Assembly: GCF_001043055.1 (NCBI RefSeq) | Contig: NZ_JYLF01000003.1 | Location: 248,001 to 312,000, forward strand | DNA: 64,000 nt | Origin: Pseudomonas weihenstephanensis | Lineage (GTDB): Bacteria; Pseudomonadota; Gammaproteobacteria; Pseudomonadales; Pseudomonadaceae | Reading direction: 5' to 3' | Part shown: positions 35,390 through 45,233 of the stretch, piece by piece | Layout of the letters: each line of letters begins with the position of its first letter | Position numbering within the stretch: position 1 is the first letter of the stretch | Translations under genes and position numbers: made by a program | The notes under the pieces: generated by a model | What the model was told of the DNA's origin: nothing | Seen by the model: the letters and a program-made list of their open reading frames with translations, nothing else | Databases searched by the model: none

Positions 35390-36453
35390 AGTGTTTGTGG
35401 ATAGTGCCGTTCGCTGCCGCACTGCTGGTCGGCTGCTCTGAAGATCTCCCCCCCCAAGCGGTACGCCCCGCCTTATACGTTGTAGTGCAGCCCGAACGGT
35501 CAGAGCACCTTGGGCGTTTTGCCGGCAATATCGAAGCCCGCTACGAGAGCACCTTGGGCTTCCGCGTACCGGGGCGCATCGTGCGCCGCTTCTACGACGT
35601 GGGCGCAGTGGTTAAACAGGGGGACATCCTGGCTAATCTGGACCCGACCGATCAGCAAAACCAATTGCGCGCAGCCCAAGGCGACTTGGCCAAAGTGCAG
35701 GCACAGTTGATCAACGCACAGGCTAACGCCCGCCGCCAGCAAGAACTGTTCGACCGGGGTGTCGGCGCGCAAGCACAACTGGACACCGCTCAGGCTGACC
35801 TCAAAACCACTGCTGCCTCGATGCAGCAGGCCGTCGCTGCGGTGAATCAGGCGCAAGACCAACTCAGTTACTGCAACCTGCGCGCCGACCATGACGCGGT
35901 CATTACCGACTGGAAAGCCGAAGCAGGCCAAGTGGTCAGCATCGGCGAAGAGGTGGTGACTCTGGCGCGGCCCGAAATCAAGGAAGCGGTGATCGATCTT
36001 CCCGGTCCTTTGGCCGAGGCGCTGCCCAAAGGCATTGAATTTCAGGTCGCGGGGCAGCTTGATCCCAATGTCAAAACCACTGCTCACGTGCGTGAAATCG
36101 CCCCGCAAGCCGACAGTGCCACCCGTACCCGTCGTACACGGCTGACACTGGACCAAACCCCTCCCGCGTTTCGTTTGGGCAGCTCCGTGAGCGTGACCGT
36201 GAGCACCCCGATTGTCGAGCACTTCGAGTTGCCCGTCACCGCGTTACAGGACGTCGATGGCAAAACCCGCGTGTGGGTCATTGACACGCAGACGCAAAGC
36301 GTCAGCCCGCAGGATGTGACCGTGCTCAGTCGCGATACCCAGAATGCACTGCTGACCGGTGGTCTCAAACCAGGCGACAAAGTCGTCATTGCCGGCGTGA
36401 ACAGCCTCACCCCCGGGCAGAAAGTCAGACTCGATAAGGAAAGCTCGCAATGA
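35386..36453 (+). CDS. RND efflux periplasmic adaptor, second copy (TriB-like)
   Basis: This 355-residue adaptor also has a lipobox (LLVGCSED). Its lipoyl halves are FRVPGRIVRRFYDVGAVVKQGD and CNLRADHDAVITDWKAEAGQVV, with a coiled-coil hairpin between (about 95-155). The start overlaps the first adaptor stop by four bases and its own stop overlaps the pump start by four, so the three genes form one operon. The two adaptors differ clearly in sequence, so this is not a recent duplication; in TriABC both adaptors are needed and probably pair in one assembly. Confidence 0.88.
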   Translation: MKCLWIVPFAAALLVGCSEDLPPQAVRPALYVVVQPERSEHLGRFAGNIEARYESTLGFRVPGRIVRRFYDVGAVVKQGDILANLDPTDQQNQLRAAQGDLAKVQAQLINAQANARRQQELFDRGVGAQAQLDTAQADLKTTAASMQQAVAAVNQAQDQLSYCNLRADHDAVITDWKAEAGQVVSIGEEVVTLARPEIKEAVIDLPGPLAEALPKGIEFQVAGQLDPNVKTTAHVREIAPQADSATRTRRTRLTLDQTPPAFRLGSSVSVTVSTPIVEHFELPVTALQDVDGKTRVWVIDTQTQSVSPQDVTVLSRDTQNALLTGGLKPGDKVVIAGVNSLTPGQKVRLDKESSQ

Positions 36454-39400
36454 ATGGGAAGTTCAACCTGTCTGAGTGGGCCCTGAAGCATCAGTCGTTT
36501 GTCTGGTATTTGATGTTTGTGTCTGTGCTCGCCGGGATTTTTTCGTACATGAACCTGGGGCGTGCCGAAGACCCGAGTTTCGCGATCAAAACCATGGTGA
36601 TCCAGACGCGTTGGCCGGGTGCCACGGTCGATGAAACCCGGCTTCAGGTCACCGACCGCATCGAGAAAAAACTCGAAGAGCTCGACTCGCTCGACTACGT
36701 GCAAAGCTACACCCGCCCAGGCGAGTCCACGGTGTTCGTGTTCCTCAAGGACACCACAAACGCCAAGGCCATCCCGCAGATCTGGTATCAGGTTCGCAAG
36801 AAGATCGATGACATTCGTGGCGATTTCCCTCAGGGCATTCAAGGCCCGGGATTCGACGATGAATTCGGAGACGTGTACGGCACAATCTATGCCTTCACCG
36901 GCGACGGCTTTACCATGCGCCAATTGCGCGATTACGTGGAACACGTGCGCACCGGCGTTCGTGACGTGCCCAATCGCGGCAAGGTGACGACCATTGGTGA
37001 GCAGGACGAAACGTTCTATCTGAATTTCTCCACCCGCAAACTGGCCGCCTTGGGCCTTGACCAGCAACACGTGCTCGAAAGCCTGCAAGCGCAAAACGCC
37101 GTCACCCCGGCGGGGGTGATCGAAGCGGGGCCGGAGCGCATGTCGGTGCGCACCTCGGGCCAGTTCCAAACCACCGAAGACCTTGAGGCCGTCAACCTGC
37201 GGGTCAATGACCGTTTTTATCGACTGGCAGATGTTGCCGAAATTACTCGCGGCTACGTCGACCCTGCCTCACCCATGTTCCATTACAACGGTAAACCGGC
37301 TATCGGCCTGGCGATTGCCATGAACGATGGCGGCAACATTCAAGCCTTCGGCAAACAACTGCATCAACGCATCGACGAACTCACCGCCGAGCTGCCGGTG
37401 GGCGTGGATGTGCACATGGTGTCCGATCAGGCTCAGGTGGTTGAAGTGGCCGTGGGCGGCTTCACCAGCGCACTGTTTGAAGCGGTCATCATCGTGCTGG
37501 GGGTGAGCTTTATCAGCCTCGGCTTGCGTGCGGGACTGGTCGTCGCCATCTCGATCCCGCTGGTGCTGGCGCTGGTGTTTGTGTTCATGGAGTTTGCTGG
37601 CATCGCCATGCAGCGCGTGTCGCTGGGTGCGCTGATCATCGCGCTCGGGTTATTGGTGGATGACGCCATGATCACGGTGGAGGTCATGATCACACGACTT
37701 GAAATGGGCGAAAGCAAAGAGGAGGCAGCGACATTTGCTTATCATTCCACGGCCTTCCCCATGCTCACCGGCACCCTGGTGACCGTTGCAGGCTTCGTGC
37801 CCATCGGCCTCAACAACAGCTCGGCGGGGGAGTACACCTTCACCCTGTTCGCAGTGATTGCCGTGGCGATGCTGGTGTCGTGGGTGGTGGCCGTGCTGTT
37901 TGCGCCGGTGCTGGGCGTGCATATCCTGAGCACCAAGGTCAAACCCAAACCAGAAAAACCGGGGCGACTGGCCCATGCCTTCGACACCGGTTTACTGTGG
38001 TGCATGCGTCATCGCTGGATGACCATTGGTGCCACGGTACTGATGTTCGTGCTCTCGGTGTTTGGCTTGGGACTGGTGCAAAACCAGTTTTTTCCGTCCT
38101 CGGATCGCCCCGAAATTCTGGTGGATTTGAACCTGCCACAAAACGCATCCATCGAGGAGACCTTAAAAGTCACCCAACGGTTCGAGCAAACCCTCAAGGG
38201 CGACCCGGACATCGTGCGTTGGAGCAGTTACATCGGCGAAGGGGCCATTCGCTTTTACTTGCCGCTGGACCAACAACTGCAAAACCCGTTCTTTGCACAG
38301 TTGGTCATCGTCAGCACCGGCCTGGAAAATCGCGATGCCTTGATGGAGCGCTTGAACAAACGCCTGCGTGATGACTTTGTCGGTGTGGGCACATTCGTGC
38401 ATACCCTTGAGCTGGGGCCTCCGGTGGGGCAGCCGCTGCAATACCGCGTCAGCGGCCCCAACATTGACCAAGTGCGCAAGCAGGCGATTGATCTGGCCAC
38501 GGTGCTGGACGCCAATCCAAATGTCGGTGAAATAAACTTCAACTGGAACGAACCGGGCAAAGTGTTGCGCATCGATATCGCGCAAGACAAAGCACGCCAA
38601 TACGGTTTGTCGTCCGAAGATGTGGCTCATGTGATGAACAGCATTGTCACGGGGGCAGCCGTCAGCCAGGTCAAAGACAACATCTACCTGATCAACATCG
38701 TGGGCCGGGCGGTGGGCAGCGAACGCGGCAGCCCTGAAACCTTGCTCAACCTGCAAATCACCACCCCGAGCGGGACATCCATCCCGTTGTTGGCTTTTGC
38801 GTCCGTACGCTACGAACTGGAGCAACCGTTGATCTGGAGCCGTGACCGCATTCCGACCCTGACACTCAAGGCTTCGGTGCGCGGCAGCCTGCAACCCACC
38901 GATCTGGTCGCGGATCTCAAACCCGAGATCGAGAAGTTCGCGGCCAACTTGCCGCACGGATATACGCTGCAAACCGGCGGCACGGTTGAGGAAAGCGCCA
39001 AGGCGCAAGGCCCGATCGCCAGAGTGGTGCCGTTGATGCTGTTTTTGATGGCGACCTTCTTGATGATTCAGTTGCAGAGCGTGCAGAAGATGTTTTTGGT
39101 GGCCAGTGTGGCGCCGCTGGGCCTGATCGGCGTGGTGTTGGCGCTGGTGCCAACCGGCACGCCGATGGGCTTTGTGGCCATCCTGGGAATCCTGGCGCTG
39201 GTGGGCATCATCATTCGTAACTCGGTGATCCTAGTCACCCAAATCGATCAGTTCGAACGCGATGGCTACGACCCTTGGCATGCCGTGGTACAGGCCACCG
39301 AGCACCGTCGCAGGCCGATCTTGCTCACGGCAGCCGCTGCCAGTCTGGGCATGATCCCTATCGCTCGCGAAGTATTTTGGGGGCCGATGGCCTACGCCAT

Positions 39401-39512
39401 GATCGGCGGCATCATATCGGCAACCTTGCTGACGTTGCTGTTCCTGCCTGCGCTGTATGTGGCCTGGTACAAAATCAAAGAATCGAAGGAGCCAAGCCCG
39501 GTGGCTAAATAA
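36450..39512 (+). CDS. RND efflux pump, inner-membrane permease (TriC-like)
   Basis: This 1020-residue proton-driven pump has the full RND layout: a first membrane helix (FVWYLMFVSVLAGIFSYMNL), a large periplasmic loop, helices 2-6 with the Asp-Asp pair of the proton relay in LGLLVDDAMITVEVM, a second periplasmic loop, and helices 8-12 (for example LALVGIIIRNSVILVTQID). The EDPSFAIKTMVI segment and overall length fit the TriC/HAE-1-like group that exports biocides and small hydrophobics. No outer-membrane channel gene follows, so it would share a TolC-type protein such as OpmH. No local repressor gene is visible. Confidence 0.9.
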   Translation: MNGKFNLSEWALKHQSFVWYLMFVSVLAGIFSYMNLGRAEDPSFAIKTMVIQTRWPGATVDETRLQVTDRIEKKLEELDSLDYVQSYTRPGESTVFVFLKDTTNAKAIPQIWYQVRKKIDDIRGDFPQGIQGPGFDDEFGDVYGTIYAFTGDGFTMRQLRDYVEHVRTGVRDVPNRGKVTTIGEQDETFYLNFSTRKLAALGLDQQHVLESLQAQNAVTPAGVIEAGPERMSVRTSGQFQTTEDLEAVNLRVNDRFYRLADVAEITRGYVDPASPMFHYNGKPAIGLAIAMNDGGNIQAFGKQLHQRIDELTAELPVGVDVHMVSDQAQVVEVAVGGFTSALFEAVIIVLGVSFISLGLRAGLVVAISIPLVLALVFVFMEFAGIAMQRVSLGALIIALGLLVDDAMITVEVMITRLEMGESKEEAATFAYHSTAFPMLTGTLVTVAGFVPIGLNNSSAGEYTFTLFAVIAVAMLVSWVVAVLFAPVLGVHILSTKVKPKPEKPGRLAHAFDTGLLWCMRHRWMTIGATVLMFVLSVFGLGLVQNQFFPSSDRPEILVDLNLPQNASIEETLKVTQRFEQTLKGDPDIVRWSSYIGEGAIRFYLPLDQQLQNPFFAQLVIVSTGLENRDALMERLNKRLRDDFVGVGTFVHTLELGPPVGQPLQYRVSGPNIDQVRKQAIDLATVLDANPNVGEINFNWNEPGKVLRIDIAQDKARQYGLSSEDVAHVMNSIVTGAAVSQVKDNIYLINIVGRAVGSERGSPETLLNLQITTPSGTSIPLLAFASVRYELEQPLIWSRDRIPTLTLKASVRGSLQPTDLVADLKPEIEKFAANLPHGYTLQTGGTVEESAKAQGPIARVVPLMLFLMATFLMIQLQSVQKMFLVASVAPLGLIGVVLALVPTGTPMGFVAILGILALVGIIIRNSVILVTQIDQFERDGYDPWHAVVQATEHRRRPILLTAAAASLGMIPIAREVFWGPMAYAMIGGIISATLLTLLFLPALYVAWYKIKESKEPSPVAK

Positions 39513-39527
39513 TCTGTGCCCGCGCCT

Positions 39528-39560
39528 GCTTGCTTGCGAGGATTTGTCGCGAGCAAGCAC
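39528..39560. repeat. Pseudomonas dispersed palindrome fragment
   Basis: TGCTTGCTTGCGAG and TCGCGAGCAAGCA form imperfect inverted arms just after the pump gene. The core GCGAGCAAGC is the common dispersed palindrome of fluorescent pseudomonads. Confidence 0.5.
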
Positions 39561-39676
39561 GGCTACACCGCTGGATTGTTTAGAATTTCAGAATACTGGT
39601 ATCAATTTATGAGGCTTTATCCGCGCTGACCGATCTGTGAATCTAGCAGCACACCTTTTCCACTCTGAGTGTTGCC

Positions 39677-40417
39677 ATGACCACTACACCCACGCGCGTT
39701 GCCATCATCACCGGCGCCTCGCGCGGCATCGGTGCCGTCATTGCCAGGCAACTGGCCAGCGAAGGGTTTGCCGTCGCCATCAACTACGTCAGCAGCGCCC
39801 GCGAAGCTTCTGCGCTGGTGGTTGAATTGCGCCAGGCCGGGCATAAAGCGATGGCCGTGCAGGCAGACGTCGCCAACGCCGCTGACGTGGCGCGCCTGTT
39901 CACTGAAACCGAGCAGCAACTGGGCAAGGTGGATGTGCTGATCAACAACGCGGGCATGCTCACCGTGATGCCGTTGGCACAACACAGCGACGAGCTGTAC
40001 GACCAGACTTTCAATATCAACACCAAAGGCACGTTTAATACCCTGCGTGAGGCGGCTACGCGGCTGAACAGCGGGGGACGCATTGTGAATTTTTCGAGCA
40101 GCACCGTGGGTATGAACCTGCCGGGTTATGCGGTGTACATCGCGAGCAAGGCCGCCGTCGAATCACTGACCCAGGTGTTTGCCAAAGAGCTGCGCGGACG
40201 GCAGATCACGGTCAACGCCATAGCACCGGGACCAGTGGCCACGCAGCTGTTCTTGCAGGGCAAGACCGAGGAGCAAATCCAGGCATTCGCTAAAATGCCG
40301 CCGCTGGAGCGTTTGGGCCAGCCGCAAGACATCGCCCGCATCGTCTCATTTCTGGTCAGCACTGCCGCTGACTGGGTCAACGGGCAAGTGCTGCGAGCGA
40401 ATGGAGGGTTGGTCTAA
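39677..40417 (+). CDS. Short-chain dehydrogenase/reductase
   Basis: This 246-residue enzyme is a classical SDR. It has the cofactor motif TGASRGIGAVIA, NNAG in VLINNAGML, and the catalytic Ser, Tyr and Lys in VNFSSSTVGM and YAVYIASKAAV. The end of the catalytic block is NAIAPGPVATQLF. Residues near the first turn (INYVSSAREA) do not settle NAD against NADP. It resembles the 3-oxoacyl-reductase-like SDRs of unknown substrate that act in stress or detoxification. It is a single gene, convergent with the cytochrome subunit gene. Confidence 0.88.
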   Translation: MTTTPTRVAIITGASRGIGAVIARQLASEGFAVAINYVSSAREASALVVELRQAGHKAMAVQADVANAADVARLFTETEQQLGKVDVLINNAGMLTVMPLAQHSDELYDQTFNINTKGTFNTLREAATRLNSGGRIVNFSSSTVGMNLPGYAVYIASKAAVESLTQVFAKELRGRQITVNAIAPGPVATQLFLQGKTEEQIQAFAKMPPLERLGQPQDIARIVSFLVSTAADWVNGQVLRANGGLV

Positions 40418-40454
40418 GCAGTCAGCGGGTAGCGAAGGGGTCAGGGTTTGCGCC

Positions 40455-41714
40455 TCACTTGTCCGAACGTAAACCCTTCACATCCGTTGCCTTGACTTCA
40501 CCCGCCTGGTTGCCCCAACTGGTGCGAATGAAATTCACCACATCCGCCACTTCCTGATCTGACAAACGCCAGTCAAAAGCCGGCATGGTGAAGGTCGAAG
40601 GCGCCGTGTGCGTTGCCGGTAATGTTCCGCCCTTGAGCACGATATGAATCAAGGAGGTCGGGTCATCAGACTGCAACACAGGATTGCCGGCCAAGGCCGG
40701 GAATACACGGGTGTAGCCGTTGCCGTCAGTGCGATGGCACGCCGCACAGTTATCGATATACACCGCTGCGCCGCGTTTGCTGTCGTCACCGTTCCACAAG
40801 GCATCTGCCACGGCCGGATCGTACTGATGCGGCTTGTCAGCCGAGTCAACAGCAGGCAATGACTTCAAGTAGCGTGCGATAGCGGTCAAGTCAGCTTCAG
40901 ACATGTACTGCATGCTGTGCACGATCACGTCACTCATGCCACCGAAAACTGCACTGCGATCACTGCGACCGGTTTTCAGGAACTGCACCAGTTGCGCTTC
41001 GTTCCAACTGCCCAGCCCATCTTTATGATCGCCGCGCAGGTTCTTCGCGATCCAGCCTTCCAGGGGCGCACTGCCTGACAGGAAGGTGCTGCCATCGGTA
41101 GCGCTCAGGGCTTTTTCCTGCATAGTCAGTGCGCGTGGCGTGTGGCATGCGCCGCAGTGGCCAAGGCCCTCCACCAGATACGCACCGCGGCTGACCACAG
41201 GGTCTTGTTGGGCCACGGGTGTGAAATCTTCAACCGCAGGCGCAAACATCCAGCGCCACATGGCCAGCGGCCAGCGCATGCTCATCGGCCACGGAATATC
41301 CACGGCCTGATTCTCTTGCGCGACGGGTTTAACACCGCTCATGAAGTAGGCATACAGCGCTTGCATGTCAGCCTGATTGACCCGCGCGTAGGACGGATAA
41401 GGCATCGCCGGGTACAACGTGCTGCCGTTTTTAGCGATGCCATGACGCACGGCTTTGTCGAAGTCTTCAAAGCTGTAATCGCCGATACCGCTTTTATCGG
41501 GTGTGATGTTAGTCGAGTAAATAAGGCCAATCGGGGTTTCCATCGCCAGGCCTCCGGCGAATGGTTTGCCCCCCTTTGCGGTGTGGCAGGCCACGCAGTC
41601 ACCGGCGCGCGCCAGGTATTCACCTTGCTGGATCAGTGCATGCGCGCTGTCTTGGACGGCCATTGCCGCAGTGCTGCCCAACAGGGCCAAGATGGCGATA
41701 ACAAATGTTTTCAT
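40455..41714 (-). CDS. Trihaem cytochrome c subunit of a gluconate-2-dehydrogenase-like complex
   Basis: This 419-residue protein has a signal peptide (MKTFVIAILALLGSTAAMA) and three cytochrome c domains with haem sites CVACH, CGACH and CAACH. The opening QGEYLARAGDCVACHTAKGG is typical of the cytochrome subunits of membrane-bound gluconate, sorbitol and alcohol dehydrogenases. It passes electrons from the FAD subunit to ubiquinone. The start at 41714 is better spaced from AAGGAG than the ATG two codons upstream. It is the last of three genes of one operon. Confidence 0.92.
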   Translation of the reverse strand: MKTFVIAILALLGSTAAMAVQDSAHALIQQGEYLARAGDCVACHTAKGGKPFAGGLAMETPIGLIYSTNITPDKSGIGDYSFEDFDKAVRHGIAKNGSTLYPAMPYPSYARVNQADMQALYAYFMSGVKPVAQENQAVDIPWPMSMRWPLAMWRWMFAPAVEDFTPVAQQDPVVSRGAYLVEGLGHCGACHTPRALTMQEKALSATDGSTFLSGSAPLEGWIAKNLRGDHKDGLGSWNEAQLVQFLKTGRSDRSAVFGGMSDVIVHSMQYMSEADLTAIARYLKSLPAVDSADKPHQYDPAVADALWNGDDSKRGAAVYIDNCAACHRTDGNGYTRVFPALAGNPVLQSDDPTSLIHIVLKGGTLPATHTAPSTFTMPAFDWRLSDQEVADVVNFIRTSWGNQAGEVKATDVKGLRSDK

Positions 41715-41726
41715 GGTCATCGCTCC

Positions 41727-43517
41727 TTATGCCTGAACCAGTGGGCCGGGGTTTTTCAGGTACTGCTCACGAATCGCCCGGGCTGACCAGTACGTCAACG
41801 CAGCCACCAAGCCTGTTGGGTTGTAGCCCAAACCTTGTGGGAACGCCGAGGCGCCTGGCACAAACACGTTATGCACATCCCAACTCTGCAAGTAGCGGTT
41901 CAGGGCACTGGTTTTGGGGTCGGTGCCCATGATTGCGCCACCGTTGAGGTGAGTGGTCTGGTAGGACGCGGTGTTGAAATGGTCACCGACTTTTTTACCG
42001 ATCAAGGCGATGGCTTTCGGGTTCATCGCTTCGGCGATCTTGCCCATCTTTTCCATCATGAAACGGTTCATTTTGATGTCGTTTTCTTGCCAGTCGAACG
42101 TCATGCGCAGCAGTGGCTGGCCGTAGGCGTCGCGGTAAACCGGATCGAGATCAAGGTAGTTACCGCGGTAAGACTGATGCGCACCGTGAGCGTCCATTGA
42201 GACCTGATGCGTGTAGTAATCGGCTGTGGCCTTTTTCCAGGCGCTGCCCCACGCCGGGGTGCCGGGCGGGTTGGACGTACCGGCAATCGGGCGACTGCCT
42301 GCCTGGTTGACCCACATCGGCGAACCGCCCACAAAACCGTGGGGGCCGTGATCGAAGTTATCGGCGTTGAAGTCATCGATGGCCACGCCATTACCGCCAG
42401 CGCCGATGAAGTTGTTGGTGTGCACGTCTTTGTCGAAGTACGCCTTGATCGTGCCCATGTTCTGGTAGGCAAAGTTACGTCCCACCACCCCTTCATTGGT
42501 AATCGGGTCGTAGGGTTTACCGATCCCGGAGAGCAGCATTAAACGCACGTTGTGGAACTGGAACGCACCCAAAATCACCAAGTCGGCAGGCTGCTCGATT
42601 TCGCGGCCCAATGCGTCGATGTACGTCACGCCCGTGGCTTTGGTCTTGGTGTTGTCCAGGTTCACGCGAATCACGTGGGCGTTGGGGCGCAGTTCGAAAT
42701 TAGGCACCTGCTTGAGCGCAGGCAGGATGTTTACGTTGGGCGATGCTTTGGAATACATGTAGCAGACGTAGCCACTGCAAAAACCGCAGAAGTTGCACGG
42801 CCCCATCTGCGCGCCGTAGGGGTTGGTGTACGGCCCGGAAGTATTGGCTGAAGGCAGGTTGTAGGGCTTGTAGCCCACCTCGTTGGCGGCCTTCTGAAAC
42901 AGCTGTGCAGAAACGGTGTTTTTCTGCGACTCCAGCGGGAAATGATGCGAGCGATCCGGCGCATACGGGTTGCCGCCTTTGCCTTCGCCGACCAATTGAC
43001 CGTTTACCGTCCATGCCTGACCCGAGGTGCCGAACACTTTTTCGGCGTAATCGAAGAACGGCTCCAGCTCTTCATAGCTCACGCCGAAGTCCTGGATGGT
43101 CATGTCCTTGGGGATAAAGTGTTTGCCGTAACGCTCTTCGTAATGGCTGCGCATGCGCAACTCAATAGGGTCAACACGAAAGTGCACCCCCGACCAATGC
43201 AAACCCGCCCCGCCCACACCGTTGCCGGGGAGGAAGGCACCCAACTGGCGATTAGGCAAAGCGACGTCATTCACGCTGTGGCGGATGGTGACAGTTTCTT
43301 TCGATACGTCTTGAAAGAGTTTTTTTCGAACGCTGTAAGTGAGTTCGTCGATTACTTGCGGGTAGTTGCCATCCGGGTAAGTGTCCTGCATCGGGCCGCG
43401 TTCAAGGGCGACAACGTTCAGTCCTGCTTCGGTGAGCTCTTTGGCCATGATCGCGCCGGTCCAGCCGAAACCGACGATAACTGCATCAACTTTTTTCATT
43501 ACGGTGGTCATGCTCAA
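41727..43517 (-). CDS. GMC-type FAD dehydrogenase, catalytic subunit
   Basis: This 596-residue flavoprotein belongs to the GMC family and is the large subunit of a gluconate-2-dehydrogenase-like complex. The FAD motif is VIVGFGWTGAIMAKELTEAG near residue 13; FLPGNGVGGAGLHWSG is a conserved GMC block; the C-terminus ends with the family phrase ASAFPQGLGYNPTGLVAALTYWSA. A Cys-rich stretch (GPCNFCGFCSGYVCYMYSK) in the middle is typical and may hold an iron-sulfur cluster. It lacks its own signal, so it should cross the membrane with the Tat-signal small subunit. Substrate (gluconate, 2-ketogluconate or another sugar acid) cannot be fixed from sequence. Confidence 0.92.
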   Translation of the reverse strand: MSMTTVMKKVDAVIVGFGWTGAIMAKELTEAGLNVVALERGPMQDTYPDGNYPQVIDELTYSVRKKLFQDVSKETVTIRHSVNDVALPNRQLGAFLPGNGVGGAGLHWSGVHFRVDPIELRMRSHYEERYGKHFIPKDMTIQDFGVSYEELEPFFDYAEKVFGTSGQAWTVNGQLVGEGKGGNPYAPDRSHHFPLESQKNTVSAQLFQKAANEVGYKPYNLPSANTSGPYTNPYGAQMGPCNFCGFCSGYVCYMYSKASPNVNILPALKQVPNFELRPNAHVIRVNLDNTKTKATGVTYIDALGREIEQPADLVILGAFQFHNVRLMLLSGIGKPYDPITNEGVVGRNFAYQNMGTIKAYFDKDVHTNNFIGAGGNGVAIDDFNADNFDHGPHGFVGGSPMWVNQAGSRPIAGTSNPPGTPAWGSAWKKATADYYTHQVSMDAHGAHQSYRGNYLDLDPVYRDAYGQPLLRMTFDWQENDIKMNRFMMEKMGKIAEAMNPKAIALIGKKVGDHFNTASYQTTHLNGGAIMGTDPKTSALNRYLQSWDVHNVFVPGASAFPQGLGYNPTGLVAALTYWSARAIREQYLKNPGPLVQA

Positions 43518-44260
43518 GCCCTCTCGCCGCGAATGGAGACTGCCGGGAAGGGGTATGGTTCGTTGCGTTCAACCCAGTCCATGAAATCAGCGCGCGCGCC
43601 GGGAAAGCCGATCAAGGTCCAGCCGACCATGCCTTTGTTGCCCCCGTGAATCGGGTCGCAGAAAAAGCCTTCTTTGGTGTTTTGCAGCAAAAAGCTAAAG
43701 AACATCTTGGCCGGGACACTCTCAAATTGCGGGGCGCCTGCTTCCAGCTGTTTGAGTACTTCGTCTCGGGTAGCGCTGTCTAGGCCAGCAAATACTGAAC
43801 CATGTACCTTTTTGCAGTGCTCATCCGTAGCGGCAATGCCCAGGCGATAAATCTGGTTGGGCACCAGTTTGCTCTGCCAGCCCATCTCGGCAGGGGCGTC
43901 AGCATTGAACGGGCCTTGCATGAACCACAGCGCGCCGCTGGCATAAGGTGTGTTCATTTGGCGGTCGATGTATTCCGGCACGCCTGCTTCCAGAGCACCG
44001 GGGCCTTGTTCGTCGGCCGGGATCAAACGCGCCACGGCAGCATTCACAAACGCCCATTCTTCAGCGGTGAAATATGTCGGTTCATAGGCTTTGCCGGGCG
44101 CCGGCGTGCGGCCCTCAGCCGACGAAGCGGTCTGTGCGTCAGCGTTGGAGGTGGTCATGAGCACAGAGCCGCCAAGGCTGGTGCTGGCCACCGTTACAAC
44201 AGGAATCAGGGTCAGGGTTTTGCGCAGAAACTCACGCCGCGGGTTGTCTTGCTCAGACAT
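43514..44260 (-). CDS. Gluconate-2-dehydrogenase subunit 3 family, Tat-signal
   Basis: This protein of about 248 residues starts at 44260 (MSEQDNPRREFLRKTLTLIP) with a twin-arginine signal (RREFLRK), followed by a hydrophobic helix. The mature chain matches the gluconate-2-dehydrogenase subunit 3 family: TYFTAEEWAFVNAAVARLIPAD and NKGMVGWTLIGFPGARADF. It is the small subunit that carries the FAD subunit to the periplasm. Its stop overlaps the start of the FAD subunit gene by four bases. It is the first gene of the operon. Confidence 0.92.
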   Translation of the reverse strand: MSEQDNPRREFLRKTLTLIPVVTVASTSLGGSVLMTTSNADAQTASSAEGRTPAPGKAYEPTYFTAEEWAFVNAAVARLIPADEQGPGALEAGVPEYIDRQMNTPYASGALWFMQGPFNADAPAEMGWQSKLVPNQIYRLGIAATDEHCKKVHGSVFAGLDSATRDEVLKQLEAGAPQFESVPAKMFFSFLLQNTKEGFFCDPIHGGNKGMVGWTLIGFPGARADFMDWVERNEPYPFPAVSIRGERA

Positions 44261-44560
44261 GAGGCACCTCATCAGGCAGTCACGGATTACAGCTGCTCAT
44301 GGGCAGCTTCTCGTTTTGGCAGGCGGTACGGGGTCGAAAACAACCTAAAAAAAACACGCAGGCAAAAATTGGTTACAAATTCTAACAGGCCATTCGCCTT
44401 GATGAACCGTTTCGTGCGTAATTTTGCCGCACCCATGGCCAATTGATTTTAAGTGTTTGCACCATGACGAATTTTTGACAAATGGCTCACGGAGTTTTTA
44501 TCCGGTTTAACGCACGCTCGTCGTACTTTCCCTGATCCCTATAAAAGCGGTCGAACTGAT

Positions 44561-45202
44561 ATGGCGAAAAAACGGATTTTCCCTGCGTTGTGCCTGACCT
44601 GCCTGATGCTTGGAGCACAGCCACAGGCCCAGGCGGATGAACGTCCGATGCTACGGCCGCAACAATGGGCGCAACCCGTTGCCACGCAGTACAACCTGTA
44701 TCAAATGTCTCCCACGCTGTACCGCAGCGCATTGCCCGACAGCACTGCCCAGCCCCTGCTGGAAACGCTGCACATTGCGACCGTGATCAATTTTTTGCCC
44801 GAGGCTGATAGCACCTGGTTGAAAACGCCCGGCGTCAACCAAGTGCAGTTGCCGTATCGCACGAACCATGTGGACGACGAAGATGTGTTGTCGGCCCTGC
44901 GCGCTATTCAGACTGCTCAGGCGCAAGGCCCAGTGCTAATGCACTGTAAGCATGGCGCTGACCGCACGGGCTTGATGTCTGCGATGTATCGCGTGGTGGT
45001 GCAGGACTGGAGCAAGGAAGACGCCCTGAAAGAGATGACGCAAGGCGGCTTTGGTGACAACTCGCATTACAAGGACGGGGCCAACTACATGATGAATGCC
45101 GACATTCCTAAACTGCGTTCTGCTTTGAGCAGTGGTGCTTGCAGCACTCGCCCGTTTGCTTTGTGCGTGGTTTTGAACGCGTTGAAGCCCACCAAGGCGT
45201 AA
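44561..45202 (+). CDS. tpbA: TpbA-like periplasmic dual-specificity phosphatase
   Basis: This 213-residue protein has a signal peptide ending near QAQA (residue 25) and then a dual-specificity/tyrosine phosphatase domain. The P-loop is HCKHGADRTG (His128 to Gly137) with Cys129 and Arg135; the general acid is probably an Asp of the HVDDEDV segment. The pieces INLYRMSPTLYRSALP in P. aeruginosa TpbA and YNLYQMSPTLYRSALP here are nearly the same, as are the GGFGD and RFALC-type endings, so it is very likely TpbA. TpbA dephosphorylates the periplasmic side of diguanylate cyclase TpbB and so lowers c-di-GMP and biofilm formation. Confidence 0.88.
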   Translation: MAKKRIFPALCLTCLMLGAQPQAQADERPMLRPQQWAQPVATQYNLYQMSPTLYRSALPDSTAQPLLETLHIATVINFLPEADSTWLKTPGVNQVQLPYRTNHVDDEDVLSALRAIQTAQAQGPVLMHCKHGADRTGLMSAMYRVVVQDWSKEDALKEMTQGGFGDNSHYKDGANYMMNADIPKLRSALSSGACSTRPFALCVVLNALKPTKA

Positions 45203-45233
45203 TACCTGCTTTCTGACAAGGAGACACATTGCA

